Below are positions 9,850-21,894 of a DNA stretch of 64,000 bases, in pieces. The first letter of the stretch is position 1. Every line of letters starts with the position of its first letter. The position numbers and the translations under genes were made by a program. The stretch covers positions 182,005-246,004 of the forward strand of contig NW_006921555.1 in assembly GCF_000340215.1 (NCBI RefSeq), written 5' to 3'. The stretch is from Pseudocercospora fijiensis CIRAD86. Taxonomy: Eukaryota; Ascomycota; Dothideomycetes; Mycosphaerellales; Mycosphaerellaceae. Below the pieces are notes generated by a model. That model was not told the origin of the DNA. It saw only the letters and a program-made list of their open reading frames with translations, and did not search any database.

Positions 9850-12445
9850 AACGTAAAGAGGGTACGAGCCGAGCGGTTAACCGAGGCGGAGAGGGCAGAG
9901 AGGGTAGTAGATCGCGTCGTTTCGAGGTACTACGAATTAGTAGCTAAATCGAAGAATAAGAAGGTTAGCATTCGAGCGCTCTATAAGAGTAAGAAGGCAA
10001 CTCGCCTATATTCTCGCATCTACTAGCGGTTAAGAGGCCGTAGGTCGCTATTTAGTCGTCTATTAACTAATACTAAATTAGACGAGTCTTAAGAGATAGC
10101 GCTAGCGGATTATTATCGAGAGAGGGACGAAATAGGTATATTCTTGCCGGTGCCGCTAATTACCGTTATAGCGATAGACATGCTAGTAAGCCTGCTACCG
10201 GAAGGTATATCGAAGGATATAATACCGCCATTTAGCGTAGACTAGGCGGACCGCTTTCTAAAGTGCTATAGACTTAGTAAGGTTAAGTCTAAACCGATTA
10301 AGGTATAGCGGAAGGAAGCTTACGACCCTTCTACGATAAGGAGCTAGTTTAACCGGTTTAAGGCGATAATAAAGCGACTAGATATAAAGCCGCGGAATAT
10401 ATAGAATTTCGATGAAACTAGCTTCTAGGTTAGAATTAGTAGTAACGAGTATATCGTTATAATAGATACGAAGCGGCGCGCCTAGACCGAGTATAATAGC
10501 AACCGTACGTATATAACTGTCGTCGAGACCGTAAACGCGTTTAGTAAGGTAGTAGACTATTAGTTAATCGTTAAAGGTGTAATAGTCTAAGAACGGTAGG
10601 TACCGAAGGAAGGTAAGTCTACTACTACTACTACTACTATTACTACTTCCGAGTCCGAGTCTGCTTCCGAGGCAACGATACCTACTAACTACACTCTCTC
10701 TTATTCTTAGGCAAGGACAACTTCTTAATTACTATTAACGAGTCTAGATATATAACCGACGACACTGTAATATATTACATCCGCTAGTTTAAGCGGAAGA
10801 CAAGGCCTAAATATCTAGATAAGTAGAGGGTGTTATTATACGACAATTACGGCTCCTACTGCTTCAAGGAGTTTGTAGCCTTTATAAAGCGGTATAAGAT
10901 TCAATTATAGGGCCTATAACCGCATACTTTACACTTTATATAGCCTTTAGATATAATACTATTCTAGGCGTATAAGTTAAGGCATAGGCAAGCGGTGTTA
11001 TAGGCTACATACTATAGTATTAGCGAGTTTAGAATACCTGAGTTTGTAGAGGCGCTCTTAGCTATTCGGGCTAAGACATTTACCTCTTACAATATTAGGT
11101 TAGTATTTCGAAAGACAGGCATATTCCTAATTAATAGGGAGGTCCCTTATAAGCACATTCGAGATTAGTATAGAGCTACTAACCGCAACTAGAACTAGTA
11201 AGCAATCGAGGGTAAATTAGTATAGGAAGAGGCCCGATACGAGGAATCGCTAGCAATAGCGGATGCCGCTTAGTAGGAGTATATCGCGTCGGTTAAGTAA
11301 CAACGTTCTATAGAGCCTACTATTATCGGTCTAGAAGGCTAGTCTTACGCTAACGGTCGCTACTATATCGAGGAACTCGAGAACCTAATTGCTTAAGGTA
11401 TACTATCGTTACTACCTTAGTAGCGAACACCGACCCCCGAATTGCTATAATAGCTCCTAAATACTACTACTAGCCCTCGCACGATTAAGGCGTCTCGTAT
11501 TACTATATAAGCTCGTAAGGACTTCCGACGCTCTTATCTAAAACTAGCCCCGTAGGGTATATTACTATTATTACTATTATCTAACCTATTTAACCCGTTT
11601 TCCTCGTTACCTATAAAAGTAGTAGAAGAGGCGTATAATATATTAGTTAACGCGGCTATCTATAAAGGTAAGGAATACAAGCGTAAATACTAGTCTACGA
11701 GCACTATCGAGCGAGCAAAGAAACGTTAGAAGGAATAGCCTAACCGGCTTATTCGAGCAGGTACTATCGAGGCTAACGAGTTACGCTTACAACTCACTTA
11801 GTAAGACAAGGACATAGCTATAAATAGATACTAGAAGATTCTACGTAAGGTAGAGAGTGCTTATAACAAGGCGCGCACTTATCGATAAAAGTATAGTAAG
11901 GCCTTCTATATTGTCTTTAATAATAATAGCAAGACTAAGTAGACAGACGTTAAGCTATAGTCTGTCGATAAGCTACTATAACGAGTCTTCGATAAGCGCC
12001 TTCTAACCTCCGACTCTACCTTAAAGAAAACTAGTAATCCCTACGCTAACATTATTAGCTATTATAGGCGAGCTACTAATACGAGTAAGAGCGGCGATAT
12101 TACCTATATATAGAGTCTAACAAGGACATTATCTCTGCCGAGCCGCGCCTATAACTACGACGAAGGCGACCTACAAACGTAGACCGACGTTAAGACTAAG
12201 CGGCGATTAAATAGCCTATTCGCGCAAGAGCCTAATACTCGCCTCGACTAGCTATAACAAGACGAGGCACTACTTAATAAGGATACTATATATACTATAA
12301 TTTAGCCTTACTTAGTATATCCTCGCCGGCGTTAGGAGTCGGTATAGCGGAAGCGCTATTTCTACGAGCCTCCGAAGAAAACTAGTCGCTATCGAGGCGA
12401 GGTCGCTAGTAGTAAGAACAACCCTATTAAGCTAGAAGAGTCTTA
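9850..12445 (+). pseudogene. Pogo/Fot1 transposase (CENP-B-like DNA-binding region plus DDE domain), RIP-inactivated
   Basis: The N-terminal part (about 9850-10330) reads RAERLTEAERAERVVDRVV and KKVSIRALYKSKK, fitting the helix-turn-helix/CENP-B region of Fot1-like transposases. The catalytic domain has the first Asp in NFDETSF (codon 10411-10413), the second in LLYDNYGSY (10842-10844) and the third in LDIILFQAYK (10950-10952). That gives D, D, 35 residues, D, as expected for Pogo. The C-terminal 480 codons are charged and coiled-coil-like (ERAKKRQKEQ, KARTYRQKYSK), ending near LEES at about 12445. The first two Asp codons are in different frames unless a 98-bp intron (10613-10710) is removed. 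The true start codon is not certain because ATG context is eroded. Confidence 0.88.
10613..10710 (+). other. Spliceosomal intron in the Pogo-A1 transposase
   Basis: The 98-bp segment begins GTAAGT, has a CTAAC branch-like site (about 10683-10689) and ends with a pyrimidine stretch and TTCTTAG. Its removal puts the catalytic Asp codons at 10411 and 10842 in one frame and joins VPKE to GKDNFLITIN. The intron also contains a run of TAC triplets. The minus-strand copy at about 47000-47060 shows a similar CTAAC...TAG acceptor. Confidence 0.8.
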
Positions 12446-12684
12446 AGATAGCAGTCAACTACTATTCAGTTAACAATAAGAAGAGATAGCAATTATACAT
12501 AGACTTATAGACCGACTTATAAGGTGATTGATTACTTAGTTAATAAGAGGTTTACGCGGAGGCCGATTGCAGGTCTATTTTGACTATCTACGGTCGCAAT
12601 TTAGTCGCTAATATAACGGAAATCTACTGCTTCTTAACCCTAACCGCACCCCTATTCGATTTCCCGGTCTATATACTATACAAT

Positions 12685-12790
12685 ATACTACTATATCGAG
12701 TTTTACGTATAGCCTACTAAGAAAAAGCGATTTTACGTATAGCCGGAAACCCCGCGAATAGCGGGGAGGAGTGTGTAACGGAACCCCGGA
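12685..12790 (-). repeat. Right terminal inverted repeat of Pogo-A1
   Basis: Complement of the left end. The paired sites TTTTACGTATAGCC occur at 12701-12714 and 12731-12744, again 30 bp apart. A short hairpin, CCCCGCGAATAGCGGGG, lies inside it at about 12750-12766. Confidence 0.88.
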
Positions 12791-12792
12791 TA

Positions 12793-13010
12793 GTCGAAGA
12801 ATTGCTAAAGCTTTAGATTAAATTTCTTCGTCTATCTGTTATCGATTATAGCTTTAATATAGCCCCTCTCTACTAGATAAGGCACGATCCTTTAAGACTA
12901 GAATCTACGGGGTTTTTGTCCTTTAAGGCGGCTTAACGTAAAAGACTTATCGCTAAAGGATATATCTATAAAACCAGATATATCTTAGCGTAGTTTAGCG
13001 GGTTGTATTA
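12793..13010 (-). pseudogene. Copia-A gag N-terminus (right of the Pogo insertion)
   Basis: The minus-strand reading has PLKGQNPVDSSLKG-like sequence and a run up to the Pogo insertion point. It continues at 9504 with the rest of gag, so the two segments were one gene before Pogo-A1 inserted. It lies directly inside the adjoining terminal repeat, as expected for the first coding region after the 5' LTR. Confidence 0.65.
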
Positions 13011-14104
13011 GTTTTTAGAACGAAATCTAACTCATTTAAAGTTCTAAATATAGTATATTATTTACAAAAGATAATATATAGATAATATGCTCCTATAGTT
13101 ATATAACAGTTTACCTATAGATATTCTACTCTAGAGAAGGACTAGATCCTCTTAGTCGCCTAATAGAATAACTATCTATTTAGATAATACTTATCGAATA
13201 AAATATATATATATAAGTATAGATAGTTTGTCTACACTAGTAATATCTTAGGTAATATAAAGCTGCCTAACGATAGGCTTTCTAAAGGTAGCATTATCTA
13301 GTTGTTTTACCTCTAGATATAGATACTATCTATAGCTATAGATAGGTAGTCGTCTAAATAATATTATCTATAGTCGATAGTCTTTAATATAGATACGTTA
13401 ATATATATACGTCTGTATATATACGTTTGTATATATATTAAGACCTTTAGACTCTTTAGCAGTCCGGTTCGGTTCGGTTGTTTCTAAATAATTTTCGAAG
13501 GCCGTAAACGACCTTTTTCTATCGTTCTTCTTGTCCGAATAGGTTCATACTATGGGATTATATATTATCGAAATTATCCGATATAACGAACGATTACTAC
13601 TAGCAACTATCGAGGGTATATATAGCTATCTATAGATATCTTTAGGTATCTAGTATCTTATTCTACGAGACGTTTCCGCGTTATTACGAGTAAGCCGGCC
13701 GTAGAATCTATTCTAGGGCATAGTATATAGTCGAGCGGAAGTTATAGGAAGTATCGGAAGTTATAGTAGTAGTAATCGAGTAGGTAATAGTTAAGTTACT
13801 TATCTAGCTAAGTAGCGATATTCGTTACCCTATAATAATAGCTACTAGGATTCTAGAAGTTTCTCGAGACGCGTAATAGGTTACGCGTACTTCTAGGTAC
13901 CTCTAGTATCTATTTTATAATTAGAGGTCTAGAACTAGTTATTCTAGGAGCGATCGAACCTAGAGGAGTTCTCCCTCGAAGTACGAATTTACTATCGATT
14001 TCTAGGCCTTTCTAGAAATAAGAAATTACTTAGGGCTTCTTAATTAGTAGATTCAGTAGTAAATAATAGATTCTAGAATATTCTAGAGGTTAGTAGAACT
14101 CTTT
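13011..14104 (-). repeat. Copia-A 5' terminal repeat, copy 1 (includes the uninterrupted 13726-14104 block)
   Basis: AT-rich sequence with TATATACGT runs and a GGTTCGGTTCGG block (about 13460) is matched along its length at 47981-48558, and its last 379 bp (13726-14104) match 53549-53924. In the second location the Ngaro-2 element lies exactly between the two parts, which argues that the whole 1.1 kb is one repeat unit. Its position next to gag suggests the 5' LTR of Copia-A on the minus strand. Fragments also occur near 35.7, 54.3 and 55.7 kb. TG/CA ends cannot be confirmed after RIP. Confidence 0.65.
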
Positions 14105-15303
14105 TCGCTACTTCCCCGAGCCCTAGCTATCCGCCTAAGTCCTACTTATATAGTAGATTATCGAATCCGCTATTCCGAATAAAATTACCTATTAGGTAAA
14201 ATCGAGTTTCGCATCCCGATAGCTACTACCGACTAGGTAACTGCCTCTAGAAGACTACTCCTAGCTATAAAGCTAAAGGTTATTAATAAATTAGTAGTAT
14301 ACTAAGATCTATAGTATTATTAATTACTATCTACTTAGGTCTAAGTAGGTTACGACCTACGGCCTTATTACGACGCGAGGCGATATATACTAGTCTCTAT
14401 ACTACTAACTTGCCTACTATATATAATACTACTAGTAAGTAAACTAATAGTGCTATTACTATAGTACCTAGTAGCAAAGTAGCCTATTATTATTAGTATT
14501 TAGATAGCGTCCCCTGCTATTAGCTATATTTAGTCTATTACTAAGTACGCTATTCTTTCTGCGCTCGAAGTTATTAGGTTCTTACTATAGAAGGTCTAGC
14601 CTAGAAAGTAGTTATCGTTTAGCCGGAAGTGCTTCTTAACGTAGACTATAGTACTCGCAGCCGCTTAGATAGTAGGCAAAGCTATAGGTACGATTAGCCT
14701 TCTAGTATAGGTACTACTAAGTATAGGATTAGCTCTCTCCGTACTTATAGTACTTATTAACTATCGTCCGAAGCTATATAAGAGATACGCCTAGCTCTAG
14801 AGTAACGTCTACGTTACTTACTATCGCTATCTCCTATATCTTAGCTACTATAGTCTTATTTAAGTCGTCTAGTTTTCGAGCCGTTACTATTAGCTTTATT
14901 ATATATAACGTCGCTCCGCTAGTAAAAGGTTTACAGTTACTATAGATTGTCTATAGGTTTCGAATATAGTATAAGCCGAAGCTATATCTTCTAGAAGTCG
15001 ATAAACTAGTAAGTATAGAGATAAGAAGGTAATAGTACTATATAGCTACTCTCTATCTCTAAAGGGTTTATAGTATCGTAAAGGTATAGATAGCTATAGG
15101 CCTTAGATAGGTAGTATTGTTATAGCGGTACTATAGATAAGAATACGAGGAAGCCGAGTACTTAATCTAGTTACTACTAGTATTAACTATAGCCTTAAAA
15201 AGCTAGTTAGTACGCGAATATAGAACCTACACTTTAATAAGGTAATAGTCGCTTATTACTCGAGTTAGAGAAGACTAGAATAGACCGATTAAGGCCCTAG
15301 CTT
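14105..15303. other. Unassigned degenerate sequence, possibly MULE-derived
   Basis: At 14105-14160 the sequence CCCCGAGCCCTAGCTATCCGC resembles the outer end of the MULE inverted repeats at 15304 and 29496, so this may be the left end of another Mutator-like element. The next 1.1 kb has no family-specific motif I can name on either strand. It ends where MULE-1 begins. Confidence 0.3.
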
Positions 15304-18081
15304 CCCCGTCTCTTTCCCGAGCCCTAGCTACCTATCTAAGCCCTAGTATAACCCGGTACTAGTACTATTATAGAATCCCCTCTATATTAAATTACGCCTA
15401 ATATAGGCTGTTTCTATTCCTAGTTAGTACTATTAATAGGCGCGTAGCGCGTTACCTAGGAAGTCGCGCCTCGAATTCTATTATAGACCTAGAATTCGTA
15501 GTTCTTCCCTCTTTTATAGTAGATTACCTAGTAATAATCGAAAATAGCTAAATCTCTATTATATAACGAGTTCCTCGATAATCTTATCGCCGGCGGCGGC
15601 GATAGCAACGGCAGTAATAGCGCGGCGGCGGTAGTAGTAGTAGAGGGCGTAGAGGGTATAGAGGGTATAGAAGATATAGAGGGCGTAGAGGGCGTAGAGG
15701 ATACGGAGGGCGCAGAAATAGTAGTAGAAGGCGCGCTCTAGGCGGCGATAGATATTAAGTCGTAGAAAGAGGTCTAATTAGTCTCGGAGATACGTATTCG
15801 AGGTCGTAGTCGCTTACTAAACCTACCTCGCGAGCGTATCGCTTTATCTAATAATAGGTTAGTATCGCTAAGGCCTTAGAAGTACCTATTCTCGAAGAAG
15901 GCGCGCCGCCGTAGACCTATACTACTTAAGTCTTATTTTAGGTCTTACTAGGCGCTAGTAGACTATATTAATAACTTTAGTAAGACTAGCGGGTACGAGT
16001 TTAAGTAATATAAGCCGTAGAAGAACAAGAATAGTATTAAATACCGCTATTTGTAGATATATAGTTGTTATAAATAGCTATATAAGCGTACTTAGAAAGA
16101 CGACGACAAGTCGATAAAAAAGAAGTCTTAGTTAAAGAAGATAGGTTATTAGTTCTACTTCTACGCGGTTGCTATCGATCTAATCTAACCTAATAGTTAG
16201 TAGTAAATCTACTATTCTAATAAGGATAGTTACTACTATTATAACTATAAGAAGGACGATATTATTACCCTTACTATATACCGGACTAGCTCGAGGACCG
16301 TCTAATCTCTCGAAGAATTAGAGCTACTATAGTACGCTCGGCTTCTAACCTCGAAGATTATAGCCTATTACCGCGGTCGTAGTATACGCTATATACTATT
16401 TATATCGATAATACATATTCTACTAATATCTATAACCTCGAGCTCTTAGATATTGTCGCTATAGGTCCTATAAACGATACGATTAAGCTTAGTATTAGCC
16501 TAATTAGACCGAAGCCTAATAAAGCCGATTTCGTATAGTTATTAAAAGCTATAAGGAAGGGCCTCGAACAAGCTAGCTATACTATGCCTATTATTATAGC
16601 AACTAATCGTAAGGAGTTACTAATATAGGCTATTACGGATATTATTCTAGAAGCTAAGTATATTTACTACGATATAATAAGAGAAACTCGCTCGAGTCCG
16701 TAAAGAACGAGGCTAGTTTAGTTAGATTAAGGCTAATAGTTACTAGACTATTAGTCTAGTAACTAATAAGTTCTTAAAGTTATTTACTTATATAATCTAT
16801 AGTTAAACCGATAACTAGTTTAATAATAACATAAAGAAGCTCGACAATGTATATCCGATATTTAAGGTCTATCTATATACTAATTAGTAGCGGTTTAAAC
16901 GTAGTATTATCGACTGCTAGACTTACGAAGTACTTTATTTAAGAAGGAAGGCTATATTAGGAGTTAAAGGCAGGTACGTACGTATTAAGCAATAGCTTAA
17001 CTATAGTAGCCGCTACGATATCTTTACCCTCTTCGAGAGCCTTATTAACTAGTAGGTACAAGGTTATAACTAGCGGCGTGTTTAGCTTAGTAAGAACCTA
17101 AAGCGGTATAATAAGGCACTTATTAGTCCCTTCTAGGCGAGTATATCTCGTATTATAAGCGACTATTGCCTTCTAGAAGTAAAGGCTCTTTATATACGAG
17201 CTATTACCCTTCTAAAGCGCCACTCTATATATAATAAAGCACGCCTTAACGGCTCGAGAGTTAGACGACTTAAATACTAGTACCGTTACGAAGAAGTAGA
17301 AGATAGCGATAGCAAGAACCGCTAAATTTATACTCGAGCCTAGCGTATCGCTTACTTAGTTAAGCACGACTATTAAGTACTATAAGTACGTAAAGACCTA
17401 ATGCCGTACTTAATAGTATCCTTACTAGAAGGCTAATAGAGCCTATAGCTCTACTTGCTATCTAAGCGGCTTCGAGTACTATAATCTACGAGTCGAGTCT
17501 TTACTTCTAACCGCTCCGGAGCTACCTTCTAAGCTAGATTAACTTCGCTAAGAGATTAAAGACCTCCGAGTACGTAAGAACTAACGTCTATAGTTAGAAG
17601 AAGACAGTATACTAAATATAACCGCTAGTAGGCGTTCTATAAGCAATAACGATAGTAGCCTGCTTAGTAATAGCACTACCGCTAGCAGTTATTGCTTATA
17701 TAGCTAGTACGGTAGGCAGTTAGCCCTCTATATTACAATGTCCTATAGCAATAGCGCTATTAGTTCACTTAATAGCAATAGTAGTATTATATATAATAGC
17801 TAGGCAGTTAGTAGCTGAGAGACTAGTATAAGCTAGTATATGCTATATTACGTAGTTATAAGGCGGCAGGTCGTAACCCGCTTAGAAACGAGTAGATAGA
17901 GTGCTAACAACGTTAATAATACCTTACCTTTTACTATACTAGTATTTTGCTAACAATCCTTAGCTTTATATTTAGTTGCCTAGCTAGCGGGGCCTATAGA
18001 GACGCGATTATCGCTTCTATATACGATTTTGAATAGAATAGCCGATCTAGTAGGTAGCTAGGGCTCGGGGAAGAGACGGGG
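15304..18081 (+). mobile_element. Mutator-like DNA transposon (MULE-1), degenerate
   Basis: The left end CCCCGTCTCTTTCCCGAGCCCTAG is complementary to the right end (18040-18081, ending GAGACGGGG). Flanking 9-mers CCCTAGCTT and CCTAAGCTT are close but not identical, so a 9-bp duplication is only suggested. The interior aligns from end to end with MULE-2 (29496-32704) but is about 430 bp shorter. Confidence 0.75.
15770..17690 (+). pseudogene. MULE transposase with FAR1-type N-terminal region (MULE-1)
   Basis: The N-terminal part reads GYEFKQYKPQKNKNS and later GYQFYFYAVAI, the layout of FAR1/WRKY-like zinc-binding regions of MULE proteins, with several Cys/His codons lost. The transposase core has LLDIVATGPINDT, then VI-type sequence IIIATNRKELLI near 16585, where the expected catalytic Asp codon is now AAT (Asn), explained by one TpG-to-TpA change. 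The C-terminal third matches MULE-2 (LNAKRLKTSEY-like, then low-complexity Gln/Asn-rich tail). Sequence between about 16440 and 16400 is missing relative to MULE-2, in keeping with the shorter element. Inactive. Confidence 0.75.
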
Positions 18082-18289
18082 CCTAAGCTTACGCTTTAGG
18101 GCTCTAGCGAGTATAATATAGCGGCGGTTGTAGCCTTAGTACTACTAGTTAGAAAGCGACTTTAAGAGGATAGAGACATCGTATCGAGTGCTATAGTCTA
18201 GCTACTCCCTACTCCGACTATATATTACCTCGATTCGTAATATTGTTTTATAGCTAGGGTAGATTGCTTAGCTATCTACTACCTATTAT

Positions 18290-18880
18290 CTGTAGTACTA
18301 ACCGTAAATTAGCTCCTATATTAGCAACTAGTAAGGTATATCTAGTATATATAATTATCGTCTACGACTATTATCTATAATAAGATATATTTACTCGTGT
18401 ACGTAGAGAACGAGGCGACTTTATATAGGTAAAGGCTAATGATAGCTTATAGACTAATAGTCTCGTAACTATATAGTTATAAAGCTGTTTACTTATATAG
18501 TCTAGAGTTAGTCCGAGGAAAGATTTAATAAAAAAGCTTATAAGCTAGATAATGTCTTTCTATAGCTTGGGCCCTATTTAACTAATAACTAGTAGAATTT
18601 TAAAGAGAAGGTTATCTACTTCTTAACTATACTTCTCTAAGCTATTCTAAATTAAATATAGTAGGGATATAAAGACCGGTATATTAGGCTTCGCTTTAAT
18701 AAGGCTAATTACAAGTTTAAGAGTACCTTTTATTAGTCTAGTAGCGATAATATCTAATAACTCTAGATTATATAAGTTAGTACAATAAGTCGTATCTAAA
18801 TAGAGGAATAGATAGCGTATCCCTATAGATAGAGCGACTATAGATATAGAGCAACTATTAACCGAGTTATACTATTCTTA
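18290..18880 (+). pseudogene. Third MULE transposase fragment
   Basis: The segment aligns with the MULE-2 core just downstream of the catalytic Asn/Asp block: a CGTCTACGACTATTATCT stretch, GATATATT-ACTCGTGT, and a GGTAAAGGCTAATGATAGCTTATAGACTAATAGT stretch equal to MULE-2 30960-31070. It continues as LVEFQREGYLLL-like sequence to about 18740. No inverted repeat is attached. The 200 bp between it and the end of MULE-1 are unassigned. It stops where a minus-strand Copia begins. Confidence 0.6.
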
Positions 18881-18884
18881 AGAT

Positions 18885-19660
18885 TAGTTATTATCTTATA
18901 GAAGATTAGATTCTCGTGTAGTAAGTTAACTATTCTCTCTTATCTTTCTTAACCCTATCGGCTATATTACGTTATGCTTTTTTTATCGATAGGGCTATTA
19001 GGGAGCGCTAGTTTTACGTCCTATTGCAATATCTACTAAAAGTAATAAGCCGCTTTATAGAATAACGATCGCTAAGTTTCGTAACGATATATTTTACTAG
19101 ACATTTATTCGTAATCTATATATTCGATCTAACTAAATCCCTTAACAACCTAAGGGCCGTTCTTTTTAGGAGGATTGCCTTTAAGGTCTCGCTTTTCTTT
19201 TTAAATCTATCCTCCTTTAAGTAGTTTTTTATTAGGCGGTAGCTCTACTAAACTCTAGATACTTCGTTTAGTATAATTATTAATTTTGGATTATATTAAG
19301 TCCCGCTAGCCTAACTCGATAGCCTTTTTATAGAATATAGGCTTATTACTATAAAGATCCTTGTTAGCTAAAAGAGCTAACTTCGTTCTTAAGACCGTCG
19401 TCTTCTAAGGAATAGAAAGGTCTAGTAATAGACGATTGCCTTATAGTATTATTATCTAGATAATTATATAGATTTCCTTAACTATTATCCTCTATAGATC
19501 AAGGGTCTAATTCATTATCTAGATAAGTAAATTTTATTAGATAATAATATCTATATACTAGACCTAGCACCTATGTCCTTAGTTATAGGTCTAAAATTTA
19601 ATTTTTTTGTTATCTATATTGTCTAACACAATATAAGGTGGGATCGCTTAGTTCTTTTAA
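18885..19660 (-). pseudogene. Copia pol fragment (integrase end to RT), Copia-C
   Basis: The minus-strand reading gives LVELPPNKKLLKGG, KEKRDLKGNP, a F-QIEYIDYE block and RSLFYKAAYYF, then QDVKLALPNSPIDKK, the first catalytic region of Copia RT (DVK-A-LN). This copy therefore keeps a part of RT that is deleted in Copia-1 and Copia-D. It is cut at about 18885 by the MULE fragment and abuts the RNase H end of Copia-D on the right. Confidence 0.7.
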
Positions 19661-19960
19661 GAAACGGATTTTTAAGTCCTATTCTATTCTATAGCTAAGC
19701 GTTATCTTATCTATACTATCTTTAAATTCAATAATATTAGATAATAAGAGGTCGGATAGCTTAGTTCCCTAAGGATAAGGATACCTAAGTCCTATATAAC
19801 CTATTCTCTAAGCCCTTTTAGATAAAACGGTTACTAAGCCCTTAGTAAATACATCCGCTAACGCTTCTCTAGTCGGGATATATCTAAGTTCTATAGATTT
19901 CTAAAGAAATTCTTTCTAATATAGTTTTCCGAGATATCTATATACTTAGTCCTAGGGTAA
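19661..19960 (-). pseudogene. Copia-D RNase H C-terminal end
   Basis: The minus strand reads IELRYIPTREALADVFTKGL, the conserved end of Copia RNase H. It is the direct continuation of the Copia-D body at 27549, from which it is separated by the Pogo-A2 insertion (TA at 19961-19962 and 27547-27548). Confidence 0.75.
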
Positions 19961-20069
19961 TATCTAGGTATGCGTTAGTCTACTTTACCGCTCGCCCTAG
20001 CTCGGGAAATAAAAACTATAAAGAAAAATCGCACTTCGTTAGCAAGCTATACGTAAAACTTAATAATAG

Positions 20070-21890
20070 TAATATTATAGAGCATATATAATAGGAAAGT
20101 AGAAATCAGTATAATAAGAGTTAAGTAATAGTAGATTTCCGGTATATTAGCAACTAAATTCCGACCGTAGAACCTTACTCCGGCCTCTTAGTAACCCTCG
20201 AGTTTACTTTATAGTTAACTACTTTACTAGCTAGCCTATATATCTATTATATTGCTGCTGCCTCTTCTTACTAAGTAAATAGCCTATTGCTATTACATCT
20301 ACTATCTATACTATCTACCTCTTCTAGCTTAGTTAGGTTATTCTTACTACCAGTAACTGCGTTTTTATAATAGCTAGATGCTTCGTAGGCTCTTAGAAAT
20401 AGCGCTTACTTTATATAGAAGTAGCGAGGAGGTAATAAATAAGGCTAGATTATAGTATCTTTATTAAGTAGCGTTTCGTCTTGTTATAGCTAGTCTAATC
20501 GAGTATTAGTTTCTTATACGAATAGGCTATTTAGTCGTCGCTTCGACTTAATAGCCTATACTATAATATCGTCTTCTTCGTAGTCGTCGGTACGAGTCGA
20601 TAGTAATAACGTACTTATTAGTAACTAAGTATAAGTAATATCGCCGCTCTCGGTAGTATTAGTATACCGCCTATAGAAGTACATAACGTTAGCGTACGGA
20701 TCGCTAGCCTTCTTTAATACGAGGCTATTATCGATAGTAAGAAGTCGTAGGTTAAAGACTCGTCGTAGCGGCTTCTCTATAGACTAGAGCTTAACGTCTA
20801 TCTACTTAGTCTTGCTATTATTATTAAATACTACTCGGAAGGCTTAACTATATTTAACTCTATAGGTACGTTTTTTATTATAAGTATTCTCTACCTTCTA
20901 GAGTATCTTTCGGCGGTCGCTATTAGCTAAGTCCTTATCCTATTAAGTAAGCTACGAGCGTAATTTATCGGTCTCGATAGTGCCTGCTCTTATAAGCTAA
21001 TTAGGCTACTCTTTCTATCTCTTCTTTGCGCGTTTAACTTTACTTATAGACTAATATTTACGCTTATACTCTTTACCCTTATAGGTAGCCGTATCGACTA
21101 ATGATCCGTACGCTCTCTCTGTATCTTTTATAGATAACGAGGAAAATAGGCTAGCTATATCGTCGATGCCGAGTAGGTTTAGGTTTAGATATAGTTATCG
21201 AAAGTCTTTATAAGCCTATATAGTACTATAAGACGCCTTAGTTATACTAGGGCTAGTCGTACTATTTAGAAGCTGTTATAGTAATTCGGTAATAGGAGTC
21301 CGGACTCGCTATCGAGGTAACGACGGTATACTTTAAGTAGTTATATTCTCGAGATACCCTAGGTAGTAACTAGTATTAGCGCGAAATAGACTATCTAAAT
21401 TAATAGTTATAGGCTCGACGGAGGCCCTACTCGACCGAAGCGATATATTTATTCCTACCAGATAGTCTCTGCTATCGATAGCGGTTCTGTATACCAGGTT
21501 TTCTCCTATACTAATTCGCCTTGTATTACTTATAAGTTCTAATTCTACTCTATAGTACTATACTTATAGGGTACCTCCCTATTCGTTAGGAATATACCTA
21601 TCTTACAGAATACCGACGATATATTACACTTAGTAAATGTCTTCGCCTAAATAGATACTAGCGCCTCTATAGGCTTAGATATACTAGACCTACTAATACT
21701 ACGGTATATAGCTTCTAAAACCGCCTATCTATGCCTTAACTTATATACTTAGAATAATATAACGTCTAGACGCTATAGAAAGTATAAAGTATATATTTAT
21801 AGGCCTTCTAACTAAATCCTATGTCGCTTTAAAAAGGCCGTAAATTCCTTAAGGTAGTAGGAGCCGTAATTTAGCCTTACTAAGTCTATA
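20070..21890 (-). pseudogene. Pogo-A2 transposase, C-terminal two thirds
   Basis: The complement aligns with Pogo-A1 10850-12400: the LNYGSYYLKEF block near 21850 (second catalytic region, with the Asp region itself lost at the Copia junction), the third-Asp region around 21760, then the charged C-terminal domain and the final exon sequence near 20450-20600. Stops are again Trp/Gln-type. Confidence 0.8.
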
Positions 21891-21894
21891 GCGC

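Larger units (their letters stand above)
9507..12790 (+). mobile_element. Pogo/Fot1-type Tc1-mariner DNA transposon, structurally complete (Pogo-A1)
   Basis: The 3284-bp element starts TCCGGGGTTGCGTTA and ends with its complement, TAACGGAACCCCGGA, with a TA duplication on each side (9505-9506 and 12791-12792). Joining the flanks restores the Copia-A gag frame region, so it is a clean insertion. Imperfect inverted repeats of about 105 bp carry paired inner sites. The transposase is on the + strand and interrupted only by RIP-type stops and one intron. Two more copies of the family occur at 19963-27546 and 39431-47978, both minus and both split by LTR elements. This copy is the reference for them. 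Confidence 0.92.

Noticed and set aside
13200..13440. Centromeric or telomeric repeat from TATATACGT runs
   Set aside because: The runs belong to the Copia-A-type terminal repeat, as copies occur beside other Copia remnants; no TTAGGG-type arrays are present in the window.
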